Shown one piece after another: positions 1-28,450 of a stretch of 64,000 nt of DNA. A program made the position numbers and the translations under genes. The notes beneath the pieces were generated by a model, which was not told the origin of the DNA, did no database searches, and saw only the letters and a program-made list of their open reading frames with translations. Each line of letters opens with the position of its first letter. Position 1 is the stretch's first letter. This DNA is from Platynereis dumerilii (Eukaryota > Annelida > Polychaeta > Phyllodocida > Nereididae). The stretch is taken from the NCBI GenBank assembly GCA_026936325.1, contig JAPTHN010000104.1:236001-300000 (forward strand), written 5' to 3'.

Positions 1-616
1 TGAATCTTGCATTCTAATCTTATATGGATAGAAGGTATGGTGTAAAAATTTCAGGAAAATCAATTAATATTTAGAGGTGGCACAAAGCCGTTGAAGTTTA
101 ACATACGATTGCCCATCTGCAGACCTCAAAATCATCGGTATTTGCAAATCTTGCTGTATTATTTTGGTCAAGTGACCTTTTTCCATTATGTCCAGGATGC
201 CCAATCCAATTGTGATATTCTCTCTGACTAACAATGTTTCGTAGCAGGTCAGCATAGATATTACATAGGTTAATTATCAAGCCTTTTTCATAAAAACAGG
301 CAAATATTTTACTTATTTTGAATAATGAATAAAAGATAACCCCCAGATATTACTTTGCCCTGCAAATTTTATTATAGACTAAAAAATCTGAAAAAAATAT
401 TCACCTCCAAGAAAGATCTGGAAAATTTACCAATTTTTCAGTTGCACGAATGAGGATTACATTATAAGCTTCGAGGGCTTTGTGCCACCTCTAAATATTA
501 ACCGATTTGGCAGAAATTTTGCCTGTGTTTATTTTACTGATGTGGTCATCAATTTCAACTTTCAAATTTGGGGTTTTAGGAGATTGATTTTTCCCATTGA
601 AATGTGGACCACCCTA
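1..616. repeat. Inverted-repeat DNA element, left end outside window
   Basis: The inner arms at about 59-92 and 469-505 are inverted copies (AGAGGTGGCACAAAGCC against GGCTTTGTGCCACCTCT). The right side continues to a terminus GGACCACCCTA ending at 616, and the left terminus lies before base 1. A diverged second copy is at about 31475-32082. The terminus resembles that of the 4080-7052 element. No coding potential is seen, so it looks like a non-autonomous DNA transposon. Confidence 0.6.
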
Positions 617-1113
617 CCATAGGCAGTTCTGAGTTTCTGACCATGCCATATTTGGAGATTCGGCAAATAAAAGGTGCTGGTCATGTGACCAGTCATGTCC
701 TAATCCACTCTCTATGGTGATTAGTCTCTGACTAGACTTGCTCAGCCAATAAAAATGATACAATAATATAGAAAAATATCAACGTTTTTATTACTTTACA
801 AAAAAATGTACAAATATGCGTTAAGTACAAACAAATCACTTTCAAAAGTCAACAAATTTAAATTATCATTATTTTAAGGAAAGTAACAAAAAATTTAGAT
901 TCAGCATTTGAACAGTACTCATTCAATTTGATAACGAAAGTCATCACAAACTTAAAATTCAACATGTAATTCATTACGTCTTTTATCCGTAAGTAAAATT
1001 CAACATGTAATTCACTCCATCTTTTATCCTTAAGTAAAATGTCTTTTATCCTTAAGTGCTTCTTGCTTCACATTTACTTCTTCGATTGACATCCCTCCTG
1101 GATTTCTCTCAGT

Positions 1114-1118
1114 TTATG
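1114..1118 (-). CDS. Candidate last coding exon of the Ig-domain gene
   Basis: The TM exon ending at 2458 leaves one base (g). Reading down the minus strand, a good acceptor (attattttgcag) occurs at 1119-1120. With the carried g it would give Ala followed at once by a TAA stop, making a cytoplasmic tail of about nine residues (DKKKPLSPA). Phase fits, but many acceptors would allow some ending, and the true last exon may lie outside the window. Confidence 0.2.
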
Positions 1119-1231
1119 CTGCAAAATAATCATGGATTTCAAGTCTGACATGTGATTTATTTAATGCTTCGTTTTCACGAAGAGTTTTGTGGAATTGAAC
1201 TCTCTCATAAGGCCAAACCTAATTGATTTTT

Positions 1232-1441
1232 AGGCCACACATAATTGATCCAATGATCTTTAGCTTTTTGGATCCTCTCAAGGCTTTTTTCTAGGGTCGG
1301 TCGGTAGAACCAAAAAAAAAAGGTGAACAATTTTTTTTTAATGTTAAAAAAAAGATTTTTTTTTCAATTTTTTTTTTCTGTCGGCTGAATATCTATTGTG
1401 TCCGCGGGTCCGCAAAGCTAAGAATCAATTATGTGTGGCCT
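1232..1441. repeat. Short inverted-repeat element
   Basis: Ends are inverted copies: AGGCCACACATAATTGAT at the left and ATCAATTATGTGTGGCCT at the right. The inside is A/T-rich with GGTCGGTCGG-type motifs that recur at 2230-2420, 40620-40710, 41630-41790 and 41912-42070. No coding content. Confidence 0.6.
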
Positions 1442-1596
1442 TGGCTTCTTGGCATAGGCATATCGGAGGGGGGGCAGGGCGGGGGGGCGATCGCCCCCAA
1501 ATGTTTGGGAAACAGTAAGATTTAAAAAAATTTGGGCAGATGCTAAAATAAACGCTAAAATCGCGCGTGCCGTACGCCGATGTTTCTTGATCTAGT

Positions 1597-1755
1597 TTGC
1601 TTGGCCACTTCGCAACATCACTCTCTCACCAGGTGGCTCGCTGTCAGTATCTAAATATAGCACATGTCAGTTGTCATGTGGGCAAATCGAACCCTGGACC
1701 TCAAAATTACAAGGCCAACATGCTATCCACTCAGCCAGTGAGGTACATGACATTG
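1597..1755 (-). repeat. tRNA-derived SINE
   Basis: On the minus strand there is an A-box-like TGGCTGAGTGGATAG (1725-1740) and, about 35 bases further on, a B-box-like GGTTCGATTTGCC (about 1682-1694), the internal RNA polymerase III promoter of a tRNA head. Stems do not fold into a convincing cloverleaf, so it is read as a SINE head, not a working tRNA gene. Confidence 0.5.
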
Positions 1756-2457
1756 CGCTGTGAAAAAAAATCTTCACACCAATGGGGATCACAACATTAT
1801 GGAATCTTTAATCAAGACTTAAGAACAAGGCAGGCATTGGAAGCATATAGAGTAACTTAATTTTGCACATATGAGAATAGCAGAAGAAGGTGGAATGTTC
1901 TCTTGAGGCCTCCATTCCTTGCCTTGCCGGATATCAGCCTTTTAACAAAGTGGTCAGTCACTTGCATCATGACAATTAAGATGTTGATAGTAGCAGGCCA
2001 GCATAGAGATCTCATGCTGTCCCTGCTACCTTAATTTGTATTTTGTTTGCAAAGTATTCCAGAAGGTGGAGCTAAAGACTTGCTCAAGAATTATTTTTTT
2101 TGCTACAGAATTTATCTATGTGCAGAATGAGACACAACATCGCATCAGCATCAGTCCATCATAGATCAACAGTCATAACCACCAAGGAAAACACTGCATA
2201 CTATGATATCATCCTAATAAGGCCTGTCATAAGTAATCTTCAGCTTCTTGGATCTTCTTCTTTTTAAGGTCGGTCCGTCAAAGAAAAAAAAAATCTGTCA
2301 TCTCAAATTTTGTCACGTCAATTTGATAGGCAGGCTCAATTTTTTTTGGCAACTGATAAGCTCAATTTTTTTCGCAAGTGGAAAAGTGGGTCAGTTTATG
2401 CAAAAGGCTGAAAATTTGTTATGTCCGGTCGAATTTCATGAACACTTGACTGCGTAC

Positions 2458-18599
<16,142 letters not shown>

Positions 18600-19007
18600 C
18601 TGAAATTGAAATGAAACTTTATGAAAGACACAAAATTATGTTACTTTTCAAGTCGAATATGTAATGCATATTTCCAGAGCAGGCTGTCAAGCTCCTCGAT
18701 GTGGGCCAAAATCGTAAAATCAATCTTTCAGAAATTTCTAAGAAAGTAGCAGAAGAGATTCTTGTGATTCTTTCAAATACGGGCTTCGAGGGATGCACTT
18801 AACATATATCTATATATCTATAAAAGATTTATTCAGTAATCTTTGAAAATTTTAAGATAATCTTGGAAATGAAATTCTGATGATTTCTCAAAATTATTGT
18901 CTGCTATTAGGCTTACCCCTCAAATAATACTACTGTTATCCCAATTTTCGCAATTCTCATACAAATTTCCGAGATTCATGGATTGTAGGTATCATTATGA
19001 CAAACAA

Positions 19008-19350
19008 TGACTGCATTGGACCGGTCTAGTCTGTGGTTCAGCCCCTGACGACAAAAAATACCAGACCACCTACAAAAAACCGATCCAGTGCAAGACCGAA
19101 CCAGTCCAGTGCCGGTCCGGACCGGTCCCGTGATTTATCATGTCATGCAGGGTATCGCATGAATTTTGTCATATCTAAAAATAACGTGCAAGCACTTTAA
19201 CAGCTGCTTGTAGATAGACCTAGTATATAATTATCTATGTGTCTATCTATGTGTCTATCTATATATGTGTCTGTCAATGTGTCCATCTATCTATGTGTCC
19301 ATCTATCTATGTGTCCATCTATCTATCTATCTATCTATCTATCTGTCTAT

Positions 19351-19417
<67 letters not shown>

Positions 19418-19902
19418 CCTACATGTATACCCTCCCTCCCTCCTTCCCCCCCTCCCTTTTTCCTTCCTATTTTCCTTCCCCTTGGTGTTGGTTTCACTGC
19501 AGCTGGTCATTTGAAATTCGCGCCAAAAACAATCATTTTAGCTTCGTAAATAAAAAATTTAATGTCACAGAAGTTTACCAAAAGTTGATGGAAGCAAGAT
19601 AAAATTATATTGAGACTGTATACTAAGTTTCAATGTGATAGGTGAAATAGTGCGACCTCCAGTATGGTCAGAACCTTACCAAAAATGCCGTGTGCAATAC
19701 AGGCTGCAAGCAGCTGTAAAAATGAAATTCATATCATATAACTATTTAAACCCTCATTTTTATCATAATTTTCTAAATGACGGTGGACTGCTTCTGGACC
19801 GGTCCAGTAACAATATCGCACTACCTCGCCCTGGACCAGACCAGGACCAGACCACTTTTATAAATACCGGACCACCCTCTTAATGGTCTAGTCTGCATCA
19901 CT
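19008..19902. mobile_element. hAT-like element, copy 2, split by an insertion
   Basis: The two halves (about 19008-19182 and 19717-19902) align with the intact element at 7659-7969, including CAGTCCAGTGCC, GAATTTT..CAT and CGGACCACCCTCTTAA. The right end is GTCTGCATCACTA; the left end is eroded. Between them about 534 bases are inserted, flanked by TAAAAAT (19176-19182 and 19717-19723). The insert has CAGCTGCTTG-type inverted words near its ends and holds a CTAT microsatellite. Confidence 0.8.
19230..19421. repeat. (CTAT)n/(CTATGTGT) microsatellite
   Basis: CTAT array with GTGTC variants at its left part, inside the insertion that splits the hAT-like copy 2. It is followed by a CCTCCCTCCTTCCCC pyrimidine tract. 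Confidence 0.97.
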
Positions 19903-19909
19903 ATACTGA

Positions 19910-22520
19910 TGGTCGCCCCAAAGTTGAAAGTTGGTCATCAATTTTAATATTTGCACTGGAATGTGCATTAGTGCATTCAGCATGGATACATCTCAGCACA
20001 TGAGCAAGTAGCATATGATTTCACTCCCTCTCAAAAAAAGAGTCTCAGATGTCAAAATGGCTGTAAGCAGCCTGTTGCAGATGTGGGTTAGGACTTGGAC
20101 ACTTGATGCTCCTCACATGGCTAATTTGTTGCCTCTTGAAGTGGCAAACATCTCTGGAATTTAGGATGAAGTTGAGACGCCTGTTTTTGTGTTATTTTTA
20201 CTAAGTCCTCTTTCACGTTGTGTAGGGACAGAACATTGATGTGTTTGTGACCATTTTTCATGTTCCATGCATGCAATCTGATGCACTGCAGACTGCAGTA
20301 ACTGGCTTCACTCCTGGGGTTTCGTTTGTGCCACGCCCACCTGAGAGGCTGATAGGGTACATGATACAAGTGTGTATTTCTTGGCTATCATCCTGGGCCT
20401 ATCATGCAGGCATCTAGACATCTAACCCTATAAATTATTTTATGTGTTATTTTTCTGCCTCTGAAGGAGAAAGAAAAAAGACACTAAAAAGTAACCCCCC
20501 CCCTTTTCCCTCCCCCAAGCCTGGCTCAGCCTCATAAACAGGACAGGGCCACGTGCTTTAGCAAGTCAACCTTATTTTCCTATTTCTAATCTCAGTAGGT
20601 CCCTGGGTGACCCCAAAATGCTCTCAGTTATTGTAAGAAAAATGTTGTTTGTGTTACACCTACATTCTTCAGCAGCAGTTTTTCACTGCACTGTTCAACT
20701 GGATTTGCCGGATTATATCAGAGATTATCCCAGGGATTACCTCATGTATTATCTGACAGCATAGAATTGCACTTTACTGTCATTTTAAGTATCAGTGAAA
20801 AACAACAAAGAAGAATAACTTAGGGCACAAGCAAATTTGATTTCATGGTTGATGTGACTGGATTCATTTTATTGAGAATTGTTGATATTTATATTATAGA
20901 TAAGAAATCAAATTTTGTTAAACTGTTTGAAGTGTAAAGAGGCATCTGAGTTCACTGAAATGTGATTTTATTTATTGGAAATAAAACAAGATTTGCGGCT
21001 TTTCCTATCTTTCCCATGTTTCTTTTGGGCCGGTGGGGGGAGGGGGGCATGGCCCAATGCCCCCCCCCCTTAAATAATGCTGAGATGATAAGAGGACCAT
21101 TAGATTTTTCTGCCTCTGAGAGCCAACCACATTATGCAGAATGTAGCGAAATGTTAAATTAAATATTCTGCAAAATCACAGACTAATCTGACCAAGGCAG
21201 CAACAAAAGTAACAAAAAAAAGTAAAATCAACAAATTTATCATGTAGATGTATACATGTGAATCGTGATTAAATTTGAAAACATCCTTGCAGGTCTGATT
21301 GGTCAAAAGAGGAAATACAGGATGGTTGTGTCCAAATAAATGTTGTGAGGTTGATATTGATTGGCTGGGGTAACAAGGTAGTTTAAAACAATCAACAATT
21401 AGGTTCTTGCAGGGCTATCAGCCATGAAATTTAGGTCAATAACCAATCAAGCTATTCAATAAGTGGTGGATTATACTCTGCACACTGAGTTCATACATGG
21501 CCAATATTCATTAAGCAAGAACTGCTGTTTGTATGCACAAAAAACAACAACATCACAATATTAGTGAGCTGCGAAGCAGTGAACTCTGCCAGAAATCAGT
21601 CGCAGCAACTGCCAGGCCATTGATTATGTTTAAACCTACGGAGGAACAACTGCTTGAAAGTTGAGATTGAAACATTAAAGTGTGCATTACCATCGTGTAC
21701 AATTAGTTTTATGCTAACTGTATTAATAATGCAGGGATGAAGGTCCAAAGATGAGGAATTAATGCATAAAAGAACTGCATTTACTCATGCATGAGCCTGG
21801 ATTCTGCCAGTCTCCTCACAGCTAGTGCTGTTAGACAAAAAGGGACTGGGACAGTCTGGGTGGATTAAAAGTAAAACAAACCATGAAATAACAGTTCCCC
21901 TAGATAAATCAAAACGAAAACTACTTGATATACATGTATTTCCCTGGGCAATGTTACTGTTATTAGGAAGTAATAGGAACATGGCTGCTAGTCATGGAAT
22001 AAAATTACTAATAAATTTTATTAAATTGAAACTACTCACTTATAAATCTGAATGATATGAAGCAGACACAGAGATGAACCCAACCCTGGATGCTGGGTAG
22101 TGATGTGTAGGCCATGGTGCAGAATTGAATACAGAGGTAATCCTTATGATGATGATATTATGATGACAATGAATGGTGCTCCAGAGCCAAGGTAATGTGT
22201 AAGTGTGATGAGATTGGAGTGCTACCCCCACTGCAGCAGAGGTGAGAGTGACAGAGCTAAGTGTTGGTGCTAATGTTATAGAACAAGTGCAGTGAGCTAA
22301 CAGGGAAACAGATTGGAAGAATTTGGAGCAGGCCAGGAGCTGACTTGGCCTATAGGCCTACACCTAGATGTCAGAGGAGGGTGGAGTCCATGGGTGGATC
22401 CTGCATTGCTGTGATGCATACAGTCTGACTGAGTGACTGTCCCAGGCTCACAGCATTAAAATTGTCATTACATACAACAGTGCAGATATGTATTTGGTGG
22501 TTGACTTGCTGACTTGCTGT
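19910..22520. other. No gene recognised
   Basis: Mixed AT-rich DNA with short pyrimidine and G runs (for example 20490-20515 and 21030-21070). No splice-flanked exon, RNA gene or paired element ends were seen. The signal-peptide exon of the Ig gene could be hidden here or further on. Confidence 0.4.
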
Positions 22521-22529
22521 GATATGAGT

Positions 22530-22715
22530 AGTGGCGGATCCAGGGGGGGGCTACAGGGCTGCCCCATCCCCCGACCGTAGACCATTGAGATGGAAATATA
22601 ATTTTGAAAAAAAAAATGAAGCAATGCGGGTGAGAATGCCGAAATGACGCCAATGCGGGGCTCACAAATGCAAAAACGACGCCCGACCCTCCTGGACTGC
22701 GCTGGATCCGCCACT
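22530..22715. repeat. TIR element, AGTGGCGGATCC ends
   Basis: Ends AGTGGCGGATCCAG and CTGGATCCGCCACT. A clear target duplication is not visible. Same terminal type as the elements at 8008, 23283 and 44842. Confidence 0.65.
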
Positions 22716-23000
22716 GGTGAATCTCCAGTGTCCATGTAATCTACCCATCAGTCATCACTTTGGCATTTTTGAGTTATAACTCAGAATCTTAACTATGTGC
22801 AACCAAGCCCAATAAACATCAACGAAAAAATGCCAACCACAAGGAGAACTTAACAGTGTGTTGTTTTAGTTTTACAACATGATGTCATAGTAACTTATAA
22901 CTGAATGCCATTGCTTAGTTGTGTGTTAGCTGACAACATGTCAAAATTGGAAAATAAAAATGACAACACAATACCAATGAATTAATAGCCCACACAGTTA

Positions 23001-23513
23001 GGGGGCAACCATTTAATAATCAGGGGGGCTTGAGGTTTTCCTTGGCCTGAAATTATTTATTTCTCTGTAATGGGCCATAATTATTATATCTATTTTGAGC
23101 GTTTGAAGTCCCCGAATATTCATTCGTAAGTCAAACAACACATGCGAAGTAAAACCCCTACCAGAAATTATTTATTTCAAGACTAACTGCCCATGAAGGA
23201 TTTATTTATTTCACCCAAGCAAAGCAAGAATTATTTATTTAAAAAAAATATACTTACCCCAACCCCCTACCCCCCACCATTCCAGTGGCATTGCCAGAGG
23301 CGGGGCAGGGGGGCCAGTTGCCCCCCCCCCCTGAAAAGATTTTGGGGACATTTGGCAGATTCTGAATGAATTTTTTTAACATTCTGTTGCAATGCACAAA
23401 ACACAAAAAGCTGTTTGTAGCAATTATGCTTTTGCGGAAATGTCTTGGCGGTTTGTCCCACCTGGAAAAAATCCTGGCTACGCCACTGCACCCTTCATTG
23501 AATGGTTGCCTTC
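23001..23513. mobile_element. PIF/Harbinger-like MITE, second family, interrupted
   Basis: The left end GGGGGCAACCATTTAAT is preceded by TTA (22998-23000); the right end TTGAATGGTTGCC is eroded at its tip. ATTATTTATTTC-rich interior. It matches 29306-29617 and is split by the hAT-like element at 23283-23488. Confidence 0.75.
23283..23488. mobile_element. hAT-like element nested in a Harbinger-like MITE
   Basis: Ends CAGTGGCATTGCCAG and CTGGCTACGCCACTG; flanks CACCATTC and CACCCTTC (7 of 8 alike). It inserted after the outer MITE. Confidence 0.8.
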
Positions 23514-24479
23514 TGAGTATTTTGGCTATCAACATACAAAAATGGAATTAAAAGAATATATAAATAACATTATATTAATGAATCGTTTATTAGCCCACAT
23601 AGTTAATTCCTTTCACTTTTTGTCAGATATCGATGTACAATGCCCAATGAATGGCGTTGAGGGAGGAGTGGGAGTGGTGGTCTCTAGGAGAGTATTGTGT
23701 TTCTGCGATTAGACAAGCCTTGTCCTGTTTGCCCACTTCTGTCCTGTTCGTGAAATCTGATGACCTAATCCTAAAACAATACCTTAGAGCTCTCTGCAGA
23801 TTAGTGGCCCATTGAAAGTTATATATTTCTCATTTCTAACTTCCAAACTGGCTTTGCGACATCACTGACAGTTATTTGTCATAGTTTTCTAATCCCATTA
23901 TCAAGTGCACACCTTACAAAAACAGTTAATTTGGCAAAGATTGTGTTGATAGACTTTACAGGAACATGCACATTGTTTAAATACCATTTTAGAAACTGGA
24001 AAGAGGGAGTCCTGGGATGTCATTGAGGGGCTTCCCCACCCCGATCTATTTATAGCTCACAGAGAATTTGTCAAAACAGCAAAATGTCAACAATTAGGAC
24101 AAAACACCACAGCAGTTAGATGATGTGCAGAATGCCCTTTAAAGTGCCTTGTGCACGTTATTTTTTTGATTGACACTCATGCTCATTGTATATGACACAT
24201 TTATAAGTTCATGATTCATTTGACCAAGGAACACATCGACTACCTGATCATGTGACCTATGAAAAGATTGACAGTCAACCTCTTCATAGGTCACATTAAT
24301 TCTCAGGGCTTCAGTTGGCACAGGTACACAGTCTCCTGAGCTTCAATGTTGCACTGCTTAACTCATAGATCTATACTTTAAAACAGTGCAACATAGAAGT
24401 TCCTGTGCTCAGGTAGTCAATCTTTTCATCCATAACAATTGCTTTGCAATTCGTCTTGATATTCCATGGAAAAGTTGCT

Positions 24480-24614
24480 CCCCATGGCCTAATAGTTAAT
24501 GCACTTGTTTGTGATAACTACCACTGGCTGTGAGGTGGTGGGTTTGACTCCCACTCCTGGAACTTCATTTGGTCCGAGAACGGCACCCCCGATTACCCAA
24601 CAAGGTTAACTACT
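24480..24614 (+). repeat. tRNA-derived SINE head
   Basis: A-box-like TGGCCTAATAGTTAATGC and B-box-like GGTTTGACTCC lie about 35 bases apart, as in a tRNA head. The copy stops where the inverted-repeat element at 24615 begins. Confidence 0.55.
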
Positions 24615-26349
24615 AGGCCCCATTTAAGCATGTAACTCCTGGAATTCCTTGACCTCCTACAACTCCTGCTATGTCCCACTAACTCCCACTAACTCCTGCT
24701 AACTCCCGATAACTCGCTAACTCCTAATAACTCCCGGAACTCCCACTTACTCCCGCAGCTCCCGTAACTCCCGTAACTCCCACTAACTCCTGGTAAGCCC
24801 TGCGCTAACTCAGAGTAAATCCCATAACTCCTGCCAAGTCCTATAACTCTCAGTAACTCCTGGCAACTCCTGATTACTCCCAGTAACTCCTGCTGACTCC
24901 AACAACTCCCGGTAACTCCTGTTCACTCCCATGACTACAGCTAACTCCTGATAACTCCCACAACTCCAGGTAAGTACTGCTAACTCCTGTTATTCCCATA
25001 ACTCCCTGAAGTCCCAAATGGAGGTATCATTTTTTTCCAAGCGGCCAGGTCCTTAACGCGAGTAGTTTGGTCACCCATCTGCGATTACTGGCATCCAACT
25101 TGACATTACTTTTACAATTATGCAAAAACGTTATTGTAAATTTTTCCAAAAATTCATGAAGGTAGCCTACCTTGACTATATGACACCGACCCATTTTCGG
25201 CGACCTTGGAAAATTTTCCAAGGTCCCAGACCAATTTAGAATCCAAAAGTTCAAATTTTGAAATGCTCATATCTCATCAGTTACACCCGGATTAAATTTT
25301 TCTCGCTTTTATTAGATTTTACACATATTTTTCTAAATTCGGCAGGGAACTTCCAAGACGGAAGCTCTGAATCAAAAGCGGCCAAGTCCATTTTAGTAGT
25401 TTTTAAGTTATTGAGGGATCTCATAGTTGGTCGTTTGTGGAGTCATACCGATGGCATAGAACTCATGGCATATCTGCATGCGCAATTTGGTAGTGATCCT
25501 GCAAGCGGTTTCCAAGATACAGATTTTTTAAGATTGACTGCAATTATCCAATGGTTGCCCCGGCCCTCCCTTAAATACTGATTTTGGCCAATAATAACAA
25601 CTATTTGTTGAAGCTCCATTGGTCTACTAGCATTTGAAGACCAATATATTGCTAAGGGACCGTTCAGAATTTATGACTGGGGGGGGGGTGGGAGTTTTGC
25701 TGGAACTTCCCATCAAAAATTGATACCCCCCCCTTGAGTTTCATGCGGATATTTAGTACCCCACCCTTAGGTTTCATGCGTTTTTTTAGTACCCCCCCCC
25801 CCTTCGACATACAAAGCAATACACACACATATAATGATATACATAGCCACACATACAGATTCGCGTAATTTCTCGGACTTTTGCGCGTAAAAAAGTCAAA
25901 ATAAAATGAGTTTTTTCTTTGTTAAAATTTCTTACCCCCCCCTTGGAAGTGTTGTCAAAAATTGATGCCCCCCCCCCTTGAAACACGTGTGAAAAGTTAG
26001 TACCCCCTCGGCCAAAACTCCCACCCCCCCCCAGTCATAAATTCTGAACGGTCCCTAATTCGAGTCATTTCTATGCTAAATAAGTAGCGCAAGCTGAACT
26101 ATAACTCCAAAAATAAATCCCATAACTCCTGATAATTCCTGCCAAGTCCTATAACTCCGCTGATTACTCCCAGTAACTCCTGCTAACTCCCACAACTCCC
26201 AGTAACTCCTGTCCACTCCCATAGCTACAGCTAACTCCTCATAACTCCCACAACTCCCGGTAAGTGCTGCTAACTCCTGTAATTCTCATAACTCTCCTGA
26301 AGTCCTGAATGGAGGTTTCGTTTGGGACTTACATGCTTAAATGGGGCCT
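24615..26349. repeat. Inverted-repeat element with TAACTCC arrays
   Basis: Ends AGGCCCCATTTAAGCATGTAA and its inverse. Inside both ends are irregular arrays of a roughly 10-bp TAACTCCTGC/TAACTCCCAC word (24640-25015 and 26100-26300), in the same orientation. A PIF/Harbinger-like MITE is nested at 25656. No frame or clear target duplication. Confidence 0.7.
25656..26055. mobile_element. PIF/Harbinger-like MITE, third family
   Basis: TIRs of about 45 bp beginning GGGACCGTTCAGAATTTATG, flanked by TAA on both sides (25653-25655, 26056-26058). The interior has long C runs between GGTTTCATGCG-type words. Confidence 0.85.
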
Positions 26350-26385
26350 CCTATTGCACTCATTATGCGGGTTCAAAGAATATGT

Positions 26386-26664
26386 TCAGTTTGTGTTCAT
26401 TTCGATGATACAATGAAAGCTTATCTTCTTTGAAGACAAAAATGTCTTAATTGTGACCTGGTCTGGCACAGACAAAAATGGCCACCAGAGGGCTCCACTT
26501 GGGCTCTTGATGCCTTGCTTGATGAAGGTGCTGCCCTCTGCCTGTTTCAGAATGGAAATTTGTGGTTTCACCCCACCTGTTTGTAGCTCGTAACAGCTCA
26601 AGTGTCCAACAGGGTGGATGGACAGTTTGGAACCAGACTGTGCGTTTCCCAGAGCCCAATCTGT
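26386..26664 (-). CDS. Candidate orphan exon, low support
   Basis: The minus strand has an acceptor (gaattctacag) and then about 92 open codons with balanced composition and GC content above the surroundings; short Cys-bearing pieces LSCYELQT and ISFHCII can be read. A phase-1 donor exists after CTACAAACAG. It could be an upstream exon of the Ig gene or chance. No family is recognised. Confidence 0.2.
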   Translation of the reverse strand, partial: TDWALGNAQSGSKLSIHPVGHLSCYELQTGGVKPQISILKQAEGSTFIKQGIKSPSGALWWPFLSVPDQVTIKTFLSSKKISFHCIIEMNTN

Positions 26665-27029
26665 AGAATTCAGTATGAATTGGAATACAGATTAGATGCA
26701 TATATATATAAAATTATATTCTGCATCAAAATTGTTTAGCCAATCATCTAGCAGGAGATCAATCACGTGCCACACAAATAAATAACGATATTGGTGTCGT
26801 AAAAGTGTTATTGGCGCATGAGGAGTGATATTGGCGTGCCTCTGTGAACTCCGCTGCAACCATGTACTTAATTGCCTATTATTTAAGGTAGCACTGGTGT
26901 AGGAGGAAGTTTAACTTCTCAGAATGTCAACCTATCAGTTTATAAATATGCCCATTGCATATAACGGGAACAATTAGGTAAATTTCATATAAATCAAGTA
27001 CATATAAATAATCATCTTCCGAAAAAATT

Positions 27030-28450
27030 AAGTGGAGAGCAATGGAGAGCAATGTAGAGCAATGGAGGGCAATAGAGAGCAATGGAGAGCAATGGAGGGC
27101 AATGGAGAGCAATGGGGAGCAATGGAGAGCAAAGGGGAGCAATGGGGAGCAATGGAGGGCAATGGAGAGCAATGGAGAGCAATGGAGGGCAATGGAGAGA
27201 AATGGAGAGCAGTGGAGAGCAATGGAGGGCAATGGAGAGCAATGGAGAGCAATGGAGAGCAATGGAGGGCAATGGAGAGCAATGGAGAGCAGTGGAGAGC
27301 AATGGAGGGCAATGGAGAGCAATGGGGAGCAAAGGAGAGCAATGGAGAGCAATGGAGGGCAATGGAGAGCAATGGAGAGCAATGGGGAGCAATGGAGGGC
27401 AATGGAGAGCAATGGAGAGCAGTGGAGTGAAATGGAGAGCAATGGGGAGCAATGGAGAGCAAAGGGGAGCAATGGAGGGCAATAGAGAGCAATGGATAGC
27501 AATGGAGGGCAATGGAGAGCAATGGGGAGCAATGGAGAGCAAAGGGGAGCAATGGAGGGCAACGGAGAGCAATGGAGAGCAATGGAGAGCAGCGGAGTGA
27601 AATGGAGAGCAATGGATACCAATGGATACCAATGGAGAGCAATGGAGTGCAATGGAGAGCAATGGAGAGCAATGGAGAGCAGTGGAGGGCAATGGAGAGC
27701 AATGGAGAGCAATGGAGTGAAATGGTGAGCAATGGAGAGCAATGGAGGGCAATGGGGTGCAATGGAGGGCAATGGAGGGCAATGGAGAGCAATGGAGAGC
27801 AATGGAGAACAATGGAGAGCAATGGAGGGCAATGGGGTGCAATGGAGGGCAATGGAGGGCAATGGAGAGCAATGGAGAGCAATGGAGAGCAATGGAGAGC
27901 AATGGAGAGCAATGGAGTGAAATGGAGAGCAATGGAGTGAAATGGAGAGCAATGGAGGGCAATGGAGAGCAATGGAGAGCAATGGAGGGCAATGGAGAGC
28001 AATGGAGAGCAATGGAGAGCAATGGAGTGCAGTGGAGGGCAATGGAGAGCAATGGAGTGCAATGGAGAGCAATGGAGTGAAATGGTGAGCAATGGAGGGC
28101 AATGGAGGGCAATGGAGGGCAATAGAGAGCAATGGAGAGCAATGGAGGGCAATGGAGAGCAATGGGGAGCAATGGAGAGCAATGGAGAGCAATGGAGGGC
28201 AAAGGAGAGCAATGGAGAGAAATGGAGAGCAATGGGGAGCAATGGAGGGCAATGGAGGGCAATGGAGGGCAATGGAGAGCAATGGAGAGCAGCGGAGTGA
28301 AATGGAGAGCAATGGAGTGAAATGGAGATCGATGGAGTGAAATGGTGAGCAATGGAGGGCAATGGAGAGCAATGGAGAGCAATGGAGAGCAATGGAGGGC
28401 AATGGGGTGCAATGGAGAGTGAAATGGAGAGTGAAATGGAGAGCAAAGGA
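27030..28450. repeat. Satellite of a 10-bp unit, about 140 copies
   Basis: AATGGAGAGC and variants AATGGAGGGC, AATGGGGAGC and AATGGAGTGA run for 1.42 kb. Ten is not a multiple of three and the unit has no stop in any frame on either strand, so all six frames stay open for most of the array. Long apparent proteins here are artefacts. Confidence 0.98.

Noticed and set aside
1597-1755. Possible tRNA gene on the minus strand
   Set aside because: A and B boxes are present but the stems do not pair into a sound cloverleaf; treated as a SINE head.
19237-19602. Open frames of Tyr-Leu-Ser-Ile repeats
   Set aside because: Products of the CTAT array inside the insertion that splits the hAT-like copy.
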